The position numbers and the translations under genes are program-made. Below, piece by piece: positions 25,160-37,435 of a stretch of 64,000 bases of DNA. The stretch is from Nemania diffusa (lineage: Eukaryota; Ascomycota; Sordariomycetes; Xylariales; Xylariaceae), in NCBI GenBank assembly GCA_038501195.1, contig JBBPUQ010000007.1, forward strand, positions 62,001 through 126,000, read 5' to 3'. Under the pieces are notes generated by a model. That model had not been told where the DNA came from and did not search any database. It saw nothing but the letters and a program-made list of their open reading frames with translations. Numbering within the stretch: position 1 is the stretch's first letter; every line of letters starts with the position of its first letter.

Positions 25160-28100
25160 ATGGATCCCCTTCTTTCTCGCCCTATAACCTCGCCGACGAC
25201 CGAATATCAATCGGCAATCCAGTTCTTTTATACCGTACGAGACGCCAATATCCTCAGGGAAGATGAGGAGATAGGCGGTCGCCCCTTCATCCTCGTCAAT
25301 AATGTGACGGCCGTGCTCAAGGAACATCAGGGTGATAGTCAGTGGGAGGACGGCCAGATTTCACGATTGCTCGAGGCCGCTTACAGACGCTTTCACTTCC
25401 AACCACCGCTACAGAGATCGTACCAGATCCTTGATCGCCTACCAATATTCTATACGCTACTAGACTTGGATCTTGGACATAAGATACATAAGTTTGTCGA
25501 AGAGGAGATTACGAAGCTGCCTATCGAGCTTCCCAAGTTGAGGGAGCTGCTTTCCACGCGAGGGCAAGAAGATAACGCAGAGAAATTCTATAAGCAGCAA
25601 TGGCGGTGGTGTGCCATGAACTTCGAGTGGGGGATGAGCCGAAAGGCTCACTCCCATGACCATATCGTGCCTATAACTGCGAGGACCCAGATCGAGCCAA
25701 CCAGGGATGGGCTTCCTAAGACTGACAGAAGAGCCTCGTTGTGGGTTGTCGAAGTCCCAACAAGCTTTGTCGACAAGGAAATTCAAGACAAGCTTAGATC
25801 GCCCGACGAGGAGGAACCTCCTCCAGCTTGCGAAATAGACTCGGTATGTTGCATCGTCTGGCCACTGGTTGATAGCGTGCTAAGTTAATGGGTGCAGCGA
25901 TACCGATTCGTCGTAAAGCGTTATAGCGAGAAGAGAAAAGAAGAGTTCGAAGATGAGAAGAACATCTACATTACCATCGGCGAGAACGACGGCATTGTCC
26001 AATACATTGGATGGTATATGCACCGTGAAAAAGACTCTAGTTCTAACACTGAGACCACTTATTACAACCTTGTTCTCGAACTGGGCGACCAAGACCTCTA
26101 CAGCGCATTTCAGATTGAAAACCCGCCCGTTACATTTTCCGAGATCCAAATATTCTGGAAGTCCATGTTCAACGTAGCGGACGCCCTAGCATCGATCCAG
26201 ATTCTCCATGGTAGATATACGACTTACTTGTACTGGTCCCCAGCCCTGCCTAGCAAGCCAACACATGCGACTAACTATCTATGCGCGTAGGTGGCACGGC
26301 GATATCAAGCCGGAGAATATCCTGGACGTCAAAGGTCGTTTTAAGCTAGCAGATCCTGGTGAGGCTCGAGTAAAGGTGTTTGCGCTGCCTCCCGCAGAAG
26401 CACCTAAGATACAGGTTCCCGGGGGTACCCGAAGCTTTGGTAAGCGTTCCTATCCGTCCCTCTACACTGTAGGACCGAATAAACTCTGATTGGCTTTCGG
26501 CGACAGCGGCTCCGGAAAAGTTCACATACCGCCCCGAGCGGCTCGTAGAACCCGAAGTGACCCAAGGCAGCGACATCTGGTCTCTTGGATGCGTCTTCTC
26601 CGTTGCAGCGACATACGTAGTGCTGGGGAAAGAGGGAGTAAAGCAGTACCGACTCCTGCGCCAAGGAGCCATTGCAAAGCTCGGCATTGGCATTGGTGAC
26701 CCCTTTCATGATAAGGAGCAAGTTCTGTCAGTCGTCACGGATTGGCACAAGTATCTTAGGAACATTGTTAGAAAAGACGACTGCTACACGGCGAAGATAC
26801 TAGACCTTGTCGATAGTCGAATTTTGATAATACCTGGAGAAGACAGGATCAGCGGTGCCGACCTCAGCCGAGCACTCAAGGCCATTGATGAAGAAGCAAC
26901 CCAGTCAGCTAATGGATTCCCAGATTATATTGCCGAGTTCATCGACACTGTCACGAAAATTGGTCAAAGCGGCATCTCCGAGCTGGAGGATGACCCTCCG
27001 GCGATATCTAAAAGCGGAGCGGAGCTTTTCTCGGAGGAGCTTCTCTATCCCTCTCGGCGCTCAGAGGGGCGCCCTATCGCTCGCCTCGTGCAACCTGACC
27101 GAGAAGACCATCTTCGGGGCATTGAAGGAGGGGTTGACCTCAATCCAATACTGTCGATTCCTGAACGAGTCGCTGAATTCTTCACTAAAGAACAGCGCGC
27201 AATGACATCGCTAGGTCGCGATCCTCAAGAGGTTCCGCTGAAGCCGCCAGACCCCCCTACTACGTTCTGGGAAGTAGAGGCCGACATGTTGGAGTTTAAA
27301 GCAAACCATAAGGAATACTTTAATTTGGGGAATTACTTGAAAGGGCACTTATCCGTGTACGGGAAGTCGTTAGGTGGCAAGGAGGATCTATTACAGCAAC
27401 ATTTCCGCAACCGAACCCTGGTACGAAGCTTCAGTTCACTGCACTAGAAAATTTTAGCCTACCAACTGCTGCTAACGGATTATCAGGTGTATCTTGTTGA
27501 TAACGCATCATCGATGAAAAGCTTCTGGGGGCACGCCACATACCTCCTCAAAGTGCTCGTGATGCGGTCAATAGGCTATGACGATAATGGGATAGAGCTT
27601 CGCTTCACAAATGATACAGACGAGAAGTGGAAGCTCAGCCCGAAGAAGCATCAAAACAAGGAAATGTTCTTGAAGAGAATGGCTGATGCAAATCCCAACA
27701 AACAGAAAAGAATTTCAAAAACTGATATGAGTGCAAGTCTGAGCCTGATCCTTGAAGACCACTTGAACAAAAATAGCGATGGCACGAAACTGAAGAGACA
27801 CCTCACTATCCTGGTACTTACCGATGGTCTATGGGAGCGGAACGAAGAGGACGCCGTCGACAACTACCTCGTTACCTTCATTAGGAGGATCCCAGAGGAG
27901 AAATGGGAGCCAGAGACATCTCCTAAACCCCCATTCACGGGTAACAAACCAGCATCGCGTCCACGGCCCATCTCCATTCAATTCATACGGTTTGGTCATC
28001 ACCCGAAGGCCATCGAACGTCTCGACCGACTAGACAATCAGCTTAAGGACAGACCAGAGCTCCTGGGAACCTCTATTCCGTATGTACTCTCGCGTCTCAG

Positions 28101-28664
28101 AAACCATGTCTGATTTACTAACACAATAGTAGCGACGTAATCGATACCGAGGATGCAAACATGGACGTGTACAAAATGTTCCTCGGCAGTATCCTCGAGG
28201 AATTCGACAACAAGGCGATCCAGGGCGCCCCCGGCGTCAGCAGCACGAGCGGCCAGAGCGTCACCTCGCGCACGAATAGCCTAGAGACCAGCGGCATGTC
28301 TCTAAGCGACTACGAGCCGACGAAATTGCTCGTCTACGCCCCCAAGGCCCCCACAAGCGCTGGGACGTTCCTGTCGGACCAGCGGCATCTCTCGGTGTCG
28401 AGACAGACGCACTTCCCGTGGTCCAGCCCGCCGCAGATGCTTCTGTCTCCGGTGACCCGGGCGGCAATCATGAACATTCCGGATTCGGCGGTCCCGGTAG
28501 TTGGACATCTTCGCCACGAGTCCGGCGAACAATCAACTAGTTCTAGGGGGAGCGGTGCGTACGGCCTGCATTCGCGACCACGTGGGCAGTCGCAGGGGCA
28601 ACGCAGCAAGACCTCCTCTCCCCTTAATCAACATTCTTCATTTGAATTCCTAGACTCGGATTAA
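25160..28664 (+). CDS. Protein kinase-like / von Willebrand factor A fusion protein
   Basis: Six exons join in frame to 1068 residues: 25160-25843, 25898-26229, 26291-26439, 26507-27420, 27487-28079, 28130-28664. The exon 2 donor (GTACTG at 26230) is the least certain. Residues 1-228 form a fungal-specific N-terminal region. The kinase-like domain runs from about 228 to 480: beta strand RYRFVVKRY with the likely ATP-contact Lys, catalytic loop WHGDIKPENIL (about 340), metal loop ADPGEA, then AAPEKFTYRPER and SDIWSLGCVF. HRD has become HGD and DFG has become DPG, while both Asp residues remain. After a linker, a vWA fold starts at about 694 (VYLVDNASSM) with a MIDAS-like D-x-A-x-S and LTILVLTDGLW. 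The last 150 residues are Ser/Pro/Gly-rich. Fungal kinase-vWA fusions are an expanded accessory family of unknown substrate. Activity cannot be judged from sequence alone. Confidence 0.85.
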
Positions 28665-30567
28665 GATGCCACCCTTCACGCTGTGAAAATTTAACACCCC
28701 CCTGTAAACCAACTCCATGATTCCGGCGCAGGAATACGATATAAAAGCGTGCAGTACATCCGCTGTGGTCCGTGATGGAGGCTTGGAAATACTTTCTTAT
28801 TTACAAAAATCTTGTTCGAGATTCAATGCTCCGAGGGGGACTTCTTTTAGCCGCTATAGTCCAAAAAGGTAGTCCACAGCTTATTCATAGCCTGACTTCC
28901 CTGGGGCTGGTTTCTCGCCTCCATTTGCCCTCGGATAGTCTATCTATCTCGATTCTAGACGAAAGAGAGCCGAATAGTCTTAAGATGAAGCCGAAGGTCC
29001 TCGTGTGACCCTATCTCAAGAGTACCTTTCTCTACGCTCCCTACGCACACAGGTCATCAATGCATGAGGTTGAGACCCGGGGCTATAGATGAACGCCTCG
29101 CCCTTGCCTTGCCTGTCTCAGCGACCTTAATCATAGGGGCTGACTCTCTGCAGCAAGGGCCAAGCTATCGCTCTACAGCATTGCGACTCCCCCATTTTTT
29201 AATCTGGGATGAGGACCAAACCTTGAGCTCCAAAAACAGAAGAATGCAACGTCTTAGAGGCTCTGGAGAGCAGCAATGCTAAGAAATACGAACCTAGTCG
29301 AGGGCGTCGTTAAGAACCCTGTTGCCGTCATCAAAGCAACTTTCTCGACTAGCGCGTTCAGCCAACGAGGAGGCAAGGGATCGCAGCACAACCAGACATA
29401 CGTATATAGGGCCCCCAAAATCTGCCTCGCCAACCACGAAGCAGACAGACATAGCTACAAAGTTAAGCAGCAGTGGTATCACGCACTTACACGAAACCTA
29501 AAAGGGCACTAGTAGCTATTTGCCTCGTCTCCGTGCATATATATACATAGGTGCTGAAAATATCTCAGTCCAGAAGACGGGAACTCAACGAATATATACT
29601 TCAAGTTCTCTACCCTACGGACTGTCTCGCTTTCTATTGACCGCTTACGTGAGGCCAGTCATCGACTCGGATAAGAGCTGCCGATTCCCACCGAACCGCA
29701 CCGAGCCGGCCGCGACGCCGCTAGCGCGGGGAGAACCGAAGCAAATTAGGGCGGATTGGGTGAGGCGCGTCGTCGGTATTAGACTAGCTTACGAGCAGAT
29801 CATTCTGTGTGCAGACAGCCAGCAGCAGGGAGCAAGCTCACATACGTAGTGCGGTGCCATCTGCTATTTACCTACCTCCTTACCACCCCCAGCGTTCTTT
29901 CGTCTATGCGTATAGTCGCTGTCGCATAGCGAAGCGAGGCGACGATCGTGGACCAAGGTAAAACAAGATAAAACACAAACCAATCAAACTAAACCCAACC
30001 AAACCCTCGGGAGAGAGAAAAAAGAAAAAAAAAAAAACCTGCCGTCTAATAATAGCCCGTCTGACGCTGCCTTTGTGATAAGCCACCCCCGAATGTGATT
30101 CAGGTATCTAGTGGTTATTTCCCATCTCTGCGTGCACGCGTATATCTCTCAATCTACTCAGAAAAAAACCAATCAGTCTAGCTGACTAGCCCAGTCCATC
30201 GCTCGATGGCGCCGTCTCGCGTCGCCGCTCACCACCCACGCTGAAGGGATTCGGACCTAAGTGGATCCCGACACGCGGCATTGCGTGTCTCTCACTCTAT
30301 CGGTCTATCTCATCCATTGCCATCGTCAGGAGATGCCCTCATGTATACGTTTGGGTCATGTAAAACGATAGCTAGTTACTGTCTAGCCCTAATTCTTAAT
30401 CTCATATCGCTCCTACGTAGCTGGTAGTACCGGGGGGTTGGCTGGGTAATATTCTATATGAGTCCTGCTGCGTGTAGTTCGCCATCTTCTTCTTTCTAGA
30501 TATTAATTAGAGGTCGATGAATCCTGACATGCCATGATCGCGATAGCGGCACCATCGTAGCGACACC
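28665..30567. other. Intergenic, no gene seen
   Basis: 1.9 kb without a convincing gene; the few short open frames match nothing I know. It holds a poly-A-rich patch near 30020 and marks the boundary between accessory genes and the conserved block. Confidence 0.5.
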
Positions 30568-32721
30568 ATGCACGCTTTTACTTTAATACCAAGCGCATTT
30601 GCAGCCTTATGCTCCTCCACATTCTCTCTCTTTCCCCTGCTAGCCGTCCTCCCCGCCGTCTTTGCCGACGTCCCGCCCAACAGAGACCTGACCTCCTACC
30701 AAGCCGGGCATCTTGGCGATATCCCCAGCCAAACCTTCGTGTCCTCGCCCTTGAAAGCCCCCCTATACCAGATCAACAAGCTCGATGTGGCCAAGGTCGA
30801 CACCTCGCGCTTCATCTTCATAACCGGCGGGTACGATGGCTATGGGCCGAGCATCGTCTCCTCCACGGACCTCAGCCTGATATGGGCCGATCAAGACTAC
30901 GTCATAGCGCAGGCTACGCGCCCCGGCATACTACACGGCGAGCCGGTCCTCACCGTGTTCGCGAACGACGCCGTCCGCATCTTTAACCAAAGTTATGATC
31001 TCTTGTATGCCATCACGCCGCAGGGGAGTCTCAAAGGCGAGCGGCCGGATAGTCACGAGGCGCTCCTCACCGAGGATGGGACAGTGGTCATGGTCATTTC
31101 GCGCCGTGAGGAGGCAGATTTAACGACGATGGGAAGAGATGGCGTAGACTGGGTGACGAACAACCATATCCAAGAAGTCGACCCGACAAATAATGCTGTC
31201 CTCTTCCAGTTTGATCTGCGGAGTTATTTTCACGTCGAGGACTCATTCTGGCCGTGGCAGGGCGAGGGCCCATACGCGTTTTCTTGGGCACATGATCTGT
31301 GGCATGTGAATTCCGTCGAGAAGACGAAAGAGGGCGACTTTCTAGTCAGCAGTCGACATTTACATAGCATTTTCTTAATTGATGGCGCCTCGGGCAAGGT
31401 GAAGTGGGTGATAGGGGGGAAGAGGGGTCAGTTCAAGGATGTCACTGTCAATGGATCCGCCGTGTTCCACTGGCAGCACAATGCGCGGTTTACGGCGGCG
31501 AATCGCATCACGCTGTTCGATAACCACAAGATATTTAATGGGTTTTGCAAACAGGGGGAGGAGATCTGCTCTCGTGGGCTCGAGATTGAGTTCGACATTG
31601 CATCTTCGACGTATTGGGTCGTAAATGAATGGTTTCATCCGCAGGGGATTATTAGTGCCTCCCGCGGCGGCGTGAATCGGACGCCGAAGGGGAATACGTT
31701 GGTTGCGTGGGGCCAGAATCCCATGTATACCGAGTACGGTCCTGATGGCGAGCTCGTCATGGATGTGCAGCGTGGACAGGTCCTGGCTTTAGATCACGGG
31801 ATTGGACCAGTTATTGCCTATCGCGCTTGGAAGGGAGATTGGGTTGGAATGCCCAGTTGGCCGCCTTCCATTGCTGCTGCAGTCACAGAGGATGGAATCG
31901 GGATTTACGTTTCTTGGAATGGAGCTACAGAGGTGGAAAGTTATGTGCTCGTAAGTCGATTCTCTAGCTTTTCATCTCTAATTTCAAGGTTTGCGTCGTA
32001 CACTAAGACATTTGCTGACACGGCCCTATAGTTCACGTCGGATGATATCAGTGCGCTTAATGGCAATGGCTCCATCACGTATGTGTCGAGTCGAACTGGT
32101 TTTGAAACATCGTTTCATCTCAGGGAAGAAAGGAGATTCGCTCGTATCGCTGCGCTTGATCGCAATGGCGCGATCCTAGGTTATACGATGGTCGTAGATA
32201 CAGCGACAAACATTACCCTTGATCCTGGGTATCCTATCGCCACTTTTACTACTTCTGAGGAGGAAGCAGACGAAGACGAGGAAGAGGACAAGGTAAATCG
32301 ATTTGTGATGGCCGGCCCCCCCACCATAATGTTTGCGGTCGTATTGGTTGTTGTTGGAATTACTGCGTAAGTTGTCTTCTTTCCTTATCCTAGAATCTTA
32401 GGCGCCTCTGCTCTCATTCATCGCTCTATAGAGTGAAGGGACGTTGCTTCAAGGCTTGCCGTGAAGCCTAGATCTATTCAGTTGTGGCGAACTAACTTAG
32501 TTCTTAGATTTCTGACATTTATGATAACATGCAGTTCCCGTACCGGTGTTCGATGGGGACACGGTACCATGCGCAAGTGCAAGAAAAGTGCTATAAATCT
32601 TGCTACTTATCTATCCCGTACAGATAAAGGTACCAATGGTCTGGCTGATGTCGCATGCGCGTACCATGATGAAAGAGACGAAGAGGAGTTTCTCATTGGC
32701 GACCAGGGGAAGCGGGAATAG
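30568..32721 (+). CDS. Arylsulfotransferase-like (ASST family) secreted or membrane protein
   Basis: Exon 1, 30568-31950, joins exon 2 from 32032 (GTAAGT...TATAG). The N-terminus has a hydrophobic signal sequence (residues about 10-33, ending VFA). The body has features of the fungal arylsulfotransferase (ASST) beta-propeller family: FIFITGGYDGYGPS, DSHEALLTEDGTVVMV, IQEVDPTNNAVLFQFD, FSWAHDLWHVNSVE, FLVSSRHLHSIFLID, VIGGKRGQF, FHWQHNARF and LFDNHK. A single membrane helix (MFAVVLVVVGITA) is reached at about residue 570. Two ends are possible after a GTAAGT donor at 32367: acceptor at 32431 gives a short basic tail and stop at 32471 (585 aa); acceptor at 32534 gives a tail ending in acidic DERDEEEFLIGD and stop at 32721 (634 aa). 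I prefer the second because of its acidic C-tail. The natural acceptor or donor of sulfate in fungi is unknown. Confidence 0.82.
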
Positions 32722-32875
32722 GGTATTTAATTATAAACATATGAGCGCGAGTAGGAGCATAAGTGTATACATGCTACCGCGACGACCCCCTATCTTATAA
32801 AACAAATTTGTCGTAGATTCAACAGTTCAGGCCCATAATAGTGTTCTGGTAGAAGTGAGAATAGAATAAATTCAT

Positions 32876-34120
32876 TCACCACCTTTGGGGCGCTGCTACA
32901 CTCCCCGACGTGAATGTGCGCGTTGTTATGGCGGCTTTCGCCCTTTCTTTCTCTAGCTTGGCCAGCCCCGTTCTGTCCGTTATAGGGGTAGCGTCGATGA
33001 TGTTGTCAAAGGCATCGTCGGCATCCGCATCCGAGTCCCCGTTATCAGAATCCGGCTCCATGTCTAGATCGACTTCGTACTTCTGTGGTTGTGGGGCTGG
33101 GATGGCTTGCAGTTTCGGTTTCTTATCCGTCCCTTCGGGGTCGGCAAAGGGCTTGGATGCCAGTATCTTACGTCGAATCTCCTCCATTTCGGCCTCGCCA
33201 TCTTCATCGTCCTCGTCGTCCGTTATGTCGAAAGGCCCCTTCTTCTTTTGTGTTTGTTTTAGGCCCTGGACGTTTTCGCCGGGTTTAGGCCACTGAACAG
33301 GTTTCTTGCCAAGGTATATTCCATCGATGCTCTCGTTGTCATCCTCGTCGCGGCCAACCTCTTTACCCTCACCCTCTTGCTCCTCTTCTTCATCCTCGCC
33401 ATTCTCAGTGTCGGAGTCGACTATTTCCCTACGGTTGACGTTTCCTCCTTTCCATAAATCATCGTCGTCCCCATTGTCCCTGCTCTCGGCGTGTTCTCGC
33501 TCGAGGCGTTCTAGCCATTCTTTCTCGGTCCTCTTCACGGCATCCTCATCTTCACAGACAGCATATTTCTTGAGCAGCTTCGAGTTGATAGCGAGAAAGG
33601 ACTCGCCGTAGTTGAAAGGGCGCAGAACCTGTTCGGCCCAGTCGGGGTGGCCACATATGTAGAAGCTCGCTGCCAAGGCCTCGACGCAGTTCAAGCGATA
33701 GGGTTTCCCGTAATTGACCGTGTTCGCCGCGACGAGGTAGGGCAATAAGCGCTCGCACTTGCCACCGACCTTGTTCCACTGAACTTCCTGTGTCCGGGCC
33801 CAGGAGCACTCGACGACGGCAGCACCATATTGGTCCATGAGCTCGCTATCGGCTGGTGACAAGGTGTGCTTGCCGTTGGGGGTGATGATGACGCCGTTGT
33901 GGCGCTGGCCGAGATGCAGGTCGCGCATGAGGCCGAGGCGTATGAGCTTCTTGCCGGAGCATCGCTTAGGATCGCAATGGTTCAAATCCCAGCAGGCGGC
34001 TTTGAAAGGAGGTTTCGCGTCATCGGTCTGGTCAATATCGTCGGCGTTCCGGGCGGGTCGCGGTCGTGAGCGCGGGGCATTTTTGCCTCCACGAAGGTGG
34101 TCTTTCTTGTGGCGTACCAT
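32876..34120 (-). CDS. TSR3: 18S rRNA aminocarboxypropyltransferase Tsr3
   Basis: An uninterrupted 414-codon gene. Residues about 35-210 match the Tsr3 family: AACWDLNHCDPKRCSGKKL, LHLGQRHNGVIITPNGK, DQYGAAVVECSWARTQEVQW, RLLPYLVAANTVNYGKPYRL, NCVEALAASFYICGH and FNYGESFLAINSKLLKKYA. Tsr3 transfers the 3-amino-3-carboxypropyl group of S-adenosylmethionine to a hypermodified uridine of 18S rRNA, a late cytoplasmic step of 40S maturation. The N-terminus is basic (MVRHKKDHLRGGKNAPRSR). The C-terminal half is a long acidic, disordered extension (ENGEDEEEEQEGEG, DDEDDEDGE), longer than the catalytic core requires but common in fungal orthologues. Stop at 32876; the start is the only ATG upstream of the domain. 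Confidence 0.93.
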   Translation of the reverse strand: MVRHKKDHLRGGKNAPRSRPRPARNADDIDQTDDAKPPFKAACWDLNHCDPKRCSGKKLIRLGLMRDLHLGQRHNGVIITPNGKHTLSPADSELMDQYGAAVVECSWARTQEVQWNKVGGKCERLLPYLVAANTVNYGKPYRLNCVEALAASFYICGHPDWAEQVLRPFNYGESFLAINSKLLKKYAVCEDEDAVKRTEKEWLERLEREHAESRDNGDDDDLWKGGNVNRREIVDSDTENGEDEEEEQEGEGKEVGRDEDDNESIDGIYLGKKPVQWPKPGENVQGLKQTQKKKGPFDITDDEDDEDGEAEMEEIRRKILASKPFADPEGTDKKPKLQAIPAPQPQKYEVDLDMEPDSDNGDSDADADDAFDNIIDATPITDRTGLAKLEKERAKAAITTRTFTSGSVAAPQRW

Positions 34121-35176
34121 GATTTGGATACTTGCTTATTTGTCTGGTTGTTGGGTGGTTGATTGGTTTGCTGGTATTATTCGTTGGGTGTGGATGTGGA
34201 TGTGGAGGAGTGGTATGGATCTTGAACAGGCGAAATGTTGAAAATTGAAAATGACGAAAGCAAGCACAAGCACTGCATGTTTTGTTTTAGGAGGGGCAAC
34301 GCTTTATGACCTTACCGGGGTCGTCGATCGTTGCGGGGTTACGCTCACTGATACAATTGATCTGTATGCATTTACCCAGTATAGGCACTTTTCGAAGCCT
34401 ACGTCGAGCAGTGAGACATCTCCCTATATAATCACTACCTAGGAGGTAGGTATATCATGTAAGTACCTAAAATATTCCGTATTCTGTATTATTAGGTTGT
34501 ATGGTTAAAGCAGGATAGATTGAAGCTGCCTATTTACTCTCACCAATGCGGACCTATCGGCAGCCTAAGCTATGCTATATACGACGCAGGTACCTAATCT
34601 GCACACATATACGCTACATCACAGCTAGTCTAGGATCATTGTCGTCGTCGTCATCATAATCATTCTTCCCACCCAAAAAAAAAACACATACAATCTCGTT
34701 CGTTGAGGTTACTTTGCACCACCTTAGATTGATTGTTACTTGTTGATTGTGGACTGTTATACATAGGTGTCGTCGTCTGCAAGCCTCGTCATTAATTCTC
34801 TATAGATCAATAGGGTACCTACATAAGGTATGACTTATCTATCTTAGCGCCTTTCTTTGCAAGCAAGCACGCATTAGTTTAGGTAGTCTCAGCCCCCATC
34901 TCACATTAGTTTAGGGACCTACAGTGGAATACCTACCTAGGTAGTTCCAGTCCTATTCTAGGTATCGTATGTAGTTATATGTACTTACCTACCTAATCCA
35001 CTTACATACATAGGTGCATTCTTACCTCGATTCGCTCCTTTCGTATACCTCTTACATCCATTAATAATTTCCTAGGTAGGTTACCTACCTACCTGCCTAC
35101 CTACGTATCGACAAACCACACATCGACAAGGACGACGAGGAACAAGACAAACCAAGTCCAAAAAAAACCCCCAAAA
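34121..35176. other. Divergent promoter region between TSR3 and GGA
   Basis: Holds many tacctaggta / ggtacctac words, densest at 34900-35105 just upstream of the GGA start. The leader ends in an A/C-rich stretch before the ATG. No gene is seen. Confidence 0.55.
34900..35105. repeat. Cluster of dispersed tacctaggta-type words
   Basis: Repeats of tacc/ggta and cctagg in both orientations. The same word recurs in intergenic DNA at about 17090, 34440, 44700, 62165 and 62335. It looks like genome-wide simple-sequence accumulation and not a defined binding site. Confidence 0.55.
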
Positions 35177-37435
35177 ATGGAGGCAGCCTCGGCTCGTGCA
35201 GCGGCCAGAGACCGCTGGGGCGACATGGGCTACCCTCGACCGTCACAGCTGCAGCGCTTCATCTCCAGCGCCTGTAGTTCCGATAACTTCGAGCCCAATC
35301 TCGCCCTCAACCTCGAGATCGCCGACCTCATCAACAGCAAGAAGGGCACCGCGCCGCGCGAGGCCGCCGTCGCCATCGTCAACTATGTCAATTCCCGCAA
35401 TCCCAACGTCGGCCTGCTCGCCCTCAACCTGCTCGACATCTGCGTCAAGAACTGCGGCTACCCCTTCCACCTGCAGATCGCCGCCAAGGAGTTCCTCAAC
35501 GAGCTCGTGCGGCGCTTCCCCGAGCGCCCGCCCTTCCGCTACACCCGTGTCCAGTCTAAGATACTCGAGGCCATCGAGGAGTGGCGCAGCACCATATGCG
35601 AGACCAGCCGCTACAAGGAGGATCTGGGCTTCATCCGCGACATGCACCGCCTGCTGAGCTACAAGGGCTACAATTTCCCCGAGGTCAGGCGGGATGATGT
35701 CGCCGTCCTGAACCCGAGCGACGTAAGTCCAGTCCCATGTCTAGTCGCTTGACTATTATTTTGGTTATTATGATGATCGCAATTACTATAACCATTATGA
35801 TTAGTGTTGCGACAGCGCCATGAGCAGCGACTAAAAGCACACCCAAAACCAGCTAACGCCCCCTCTAGAGTCTGAAGTCGGCCGAGGAAATGGAGGAGGA
35901 GGAACGCGAGGCGCAATCCGCCAAGCTCCAAGAACTGATTCGACGAGGTGCGCCCGAGGATCTGCAGGAGGCCAATCGCCTCATGAAGATCATGGCCGGC
36001 TACGACACGAGATCCAAGACGGACTACCGCGCCAAGGCTGCCGAGGACGTGGGAAAGATTCAGGCCAAAGCCCGTTTGTTGGAAGAGAGACTGGCCGCTT
36101 TCCGGCCCGGGGATACCATGGCCGATGGCGACGTGTTCGAGGACCTCGCTGCTTCGCTTCAGAGCGCACAGCCCAAGATCCAAAAAATGTGTGAAGAGGA
36201 ATCAGATGACCATGAAGCCGTCGCTAAGCTGCTCGAGATCAACGACAGCATACACCGAACCGTCGAGAGGTGGAAGCTGTTAAGGAAAGGCGATATCGAG
36301 GGGGCGGACAGACTGGCCCAAGGCGCACCCATACCGACACCCTCAACCGCCTCGGGGAAAGCCAAATCTTCTGCAGCAAATGAATTGTCTCTGATTGATT
36401 TCGATGCCGATATTGTCGGTACGAATGGAGCCGGTGGTGGGGCGGCATCGTCTTCTCAGGCAGCGGGTGTAGAGAATGACCTACTAGGCCTGTCGCTCGG
36501 AGACAGTAGCAGTAGTTTTGGGCAAGGTGGTGGTATATCTCTCGGTTTTGGTGCAAATCAGAGTTCGTCAAACCCCGGCCATGACTATGGTCAACCTTGG
36601 ATACAAGCGAGCATGCGGCTAACTTCGTCGCAGGCATACCAGGTCCTGCGCTTCTATCATCACTAACACAGAACAGTACAGCGAAAGGACCAACACCAAC
36701 TCCTACGCCGCCTCCATTCTCCCCCTATTCCGGATTTACCTCGAAGCCATCAGCATCCCAGTCCACAACACCACAGCCTCCTTTAGGTCAATACTCGGCA
36801 TTCTCACAACCCCCGCAGAAGACGAGCGACCCATTTGCGGCTCTCAGCGCAGCACAATTCGCATCGAAGCCCTCTACACCTCAGCCACCAGCCGCACCTG
36901 CCACATCAAATGACGATGACGAATGGTCCTTCTCTTCTGCTCTACCACCAGAGGCGTCTTCTCCACGTGATCATCAGGTCACCGTGAGCAATACTCTTCT
37001 CCGCGTCAACATGAAGGCAGTCAGGGCACCACAGGCACCTAATGCACTCTCATTGTTGTTTTCCTTTTCCAATACGTCGCCGCAGCAAATAGACGATTTA
37101 CACTTTCAATTAGCCGTAACAAAGGTAAAATTCCACCTTTTGTACACCCACTCTCTCCCTATCTCCAATGCATATGCGCGCATATACAACCCAGATCTCC
37201 TCGCCTCTTTTAACTAATCAAAATACAGGGTTACGAACTCAAACTCCAACCACAAACGGGTCGCATATTACAGCCCCACCAAGAAAACGGCGTGACGCAG
37301 GTAATCCAGGTGTGGCACGCAGGCGACGCGGCGAGGAAAGTCGACAGCGCAAGATTACGGTGGCGGGTTAGTTATAAATGGGGGGTTGAGACGAAAGCCG
37401 AGACGGGTGAGATCCCGGAGTTTAGCATTGCGTAG
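35177..37435 (+). CDS. GGA: GGA-type clathrin adaptor (VHS-GAT-GAE)
   Basis: Four exons, 35177-35722, 35869-36550, 36634-37124 and 37229-37435, give 641 residues in frame. The third donor (GTGCAA at 36551) is unusual, so that junction is less sure. The VHS domain spans about 10-165 (FEPNLALNLEIADLINSKKG, NPNVGLLALNLLDICVKNCG). The GAT domain spans about 190-330 (ELIRRGAPEDLQEANRLMKIMAG and the helices after it). A Gly/Ser/Pro hinge follows with acidic-leucine elements such as DLLGLSLGD that could bind clathrin. The gamma-adaptin ear lies at about 525-641 (VTVSNTLLRVNMKAVRAP, LSLLFSFSNTSPQQIDDLHFQLAVTKGYELKLQPQ). GGAs are Arf-GTP-recruited monomeric adaptors moving cargo from trans-Golgi to endosomes; length and order match yeast Gga1/Gga2. 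Confidence 0.92.

Noticed and set aside
33306..33611. Ser-rich open frame opposite TSR3
   Set aside because: Antisense shadow of the acidic TSR3 extension.
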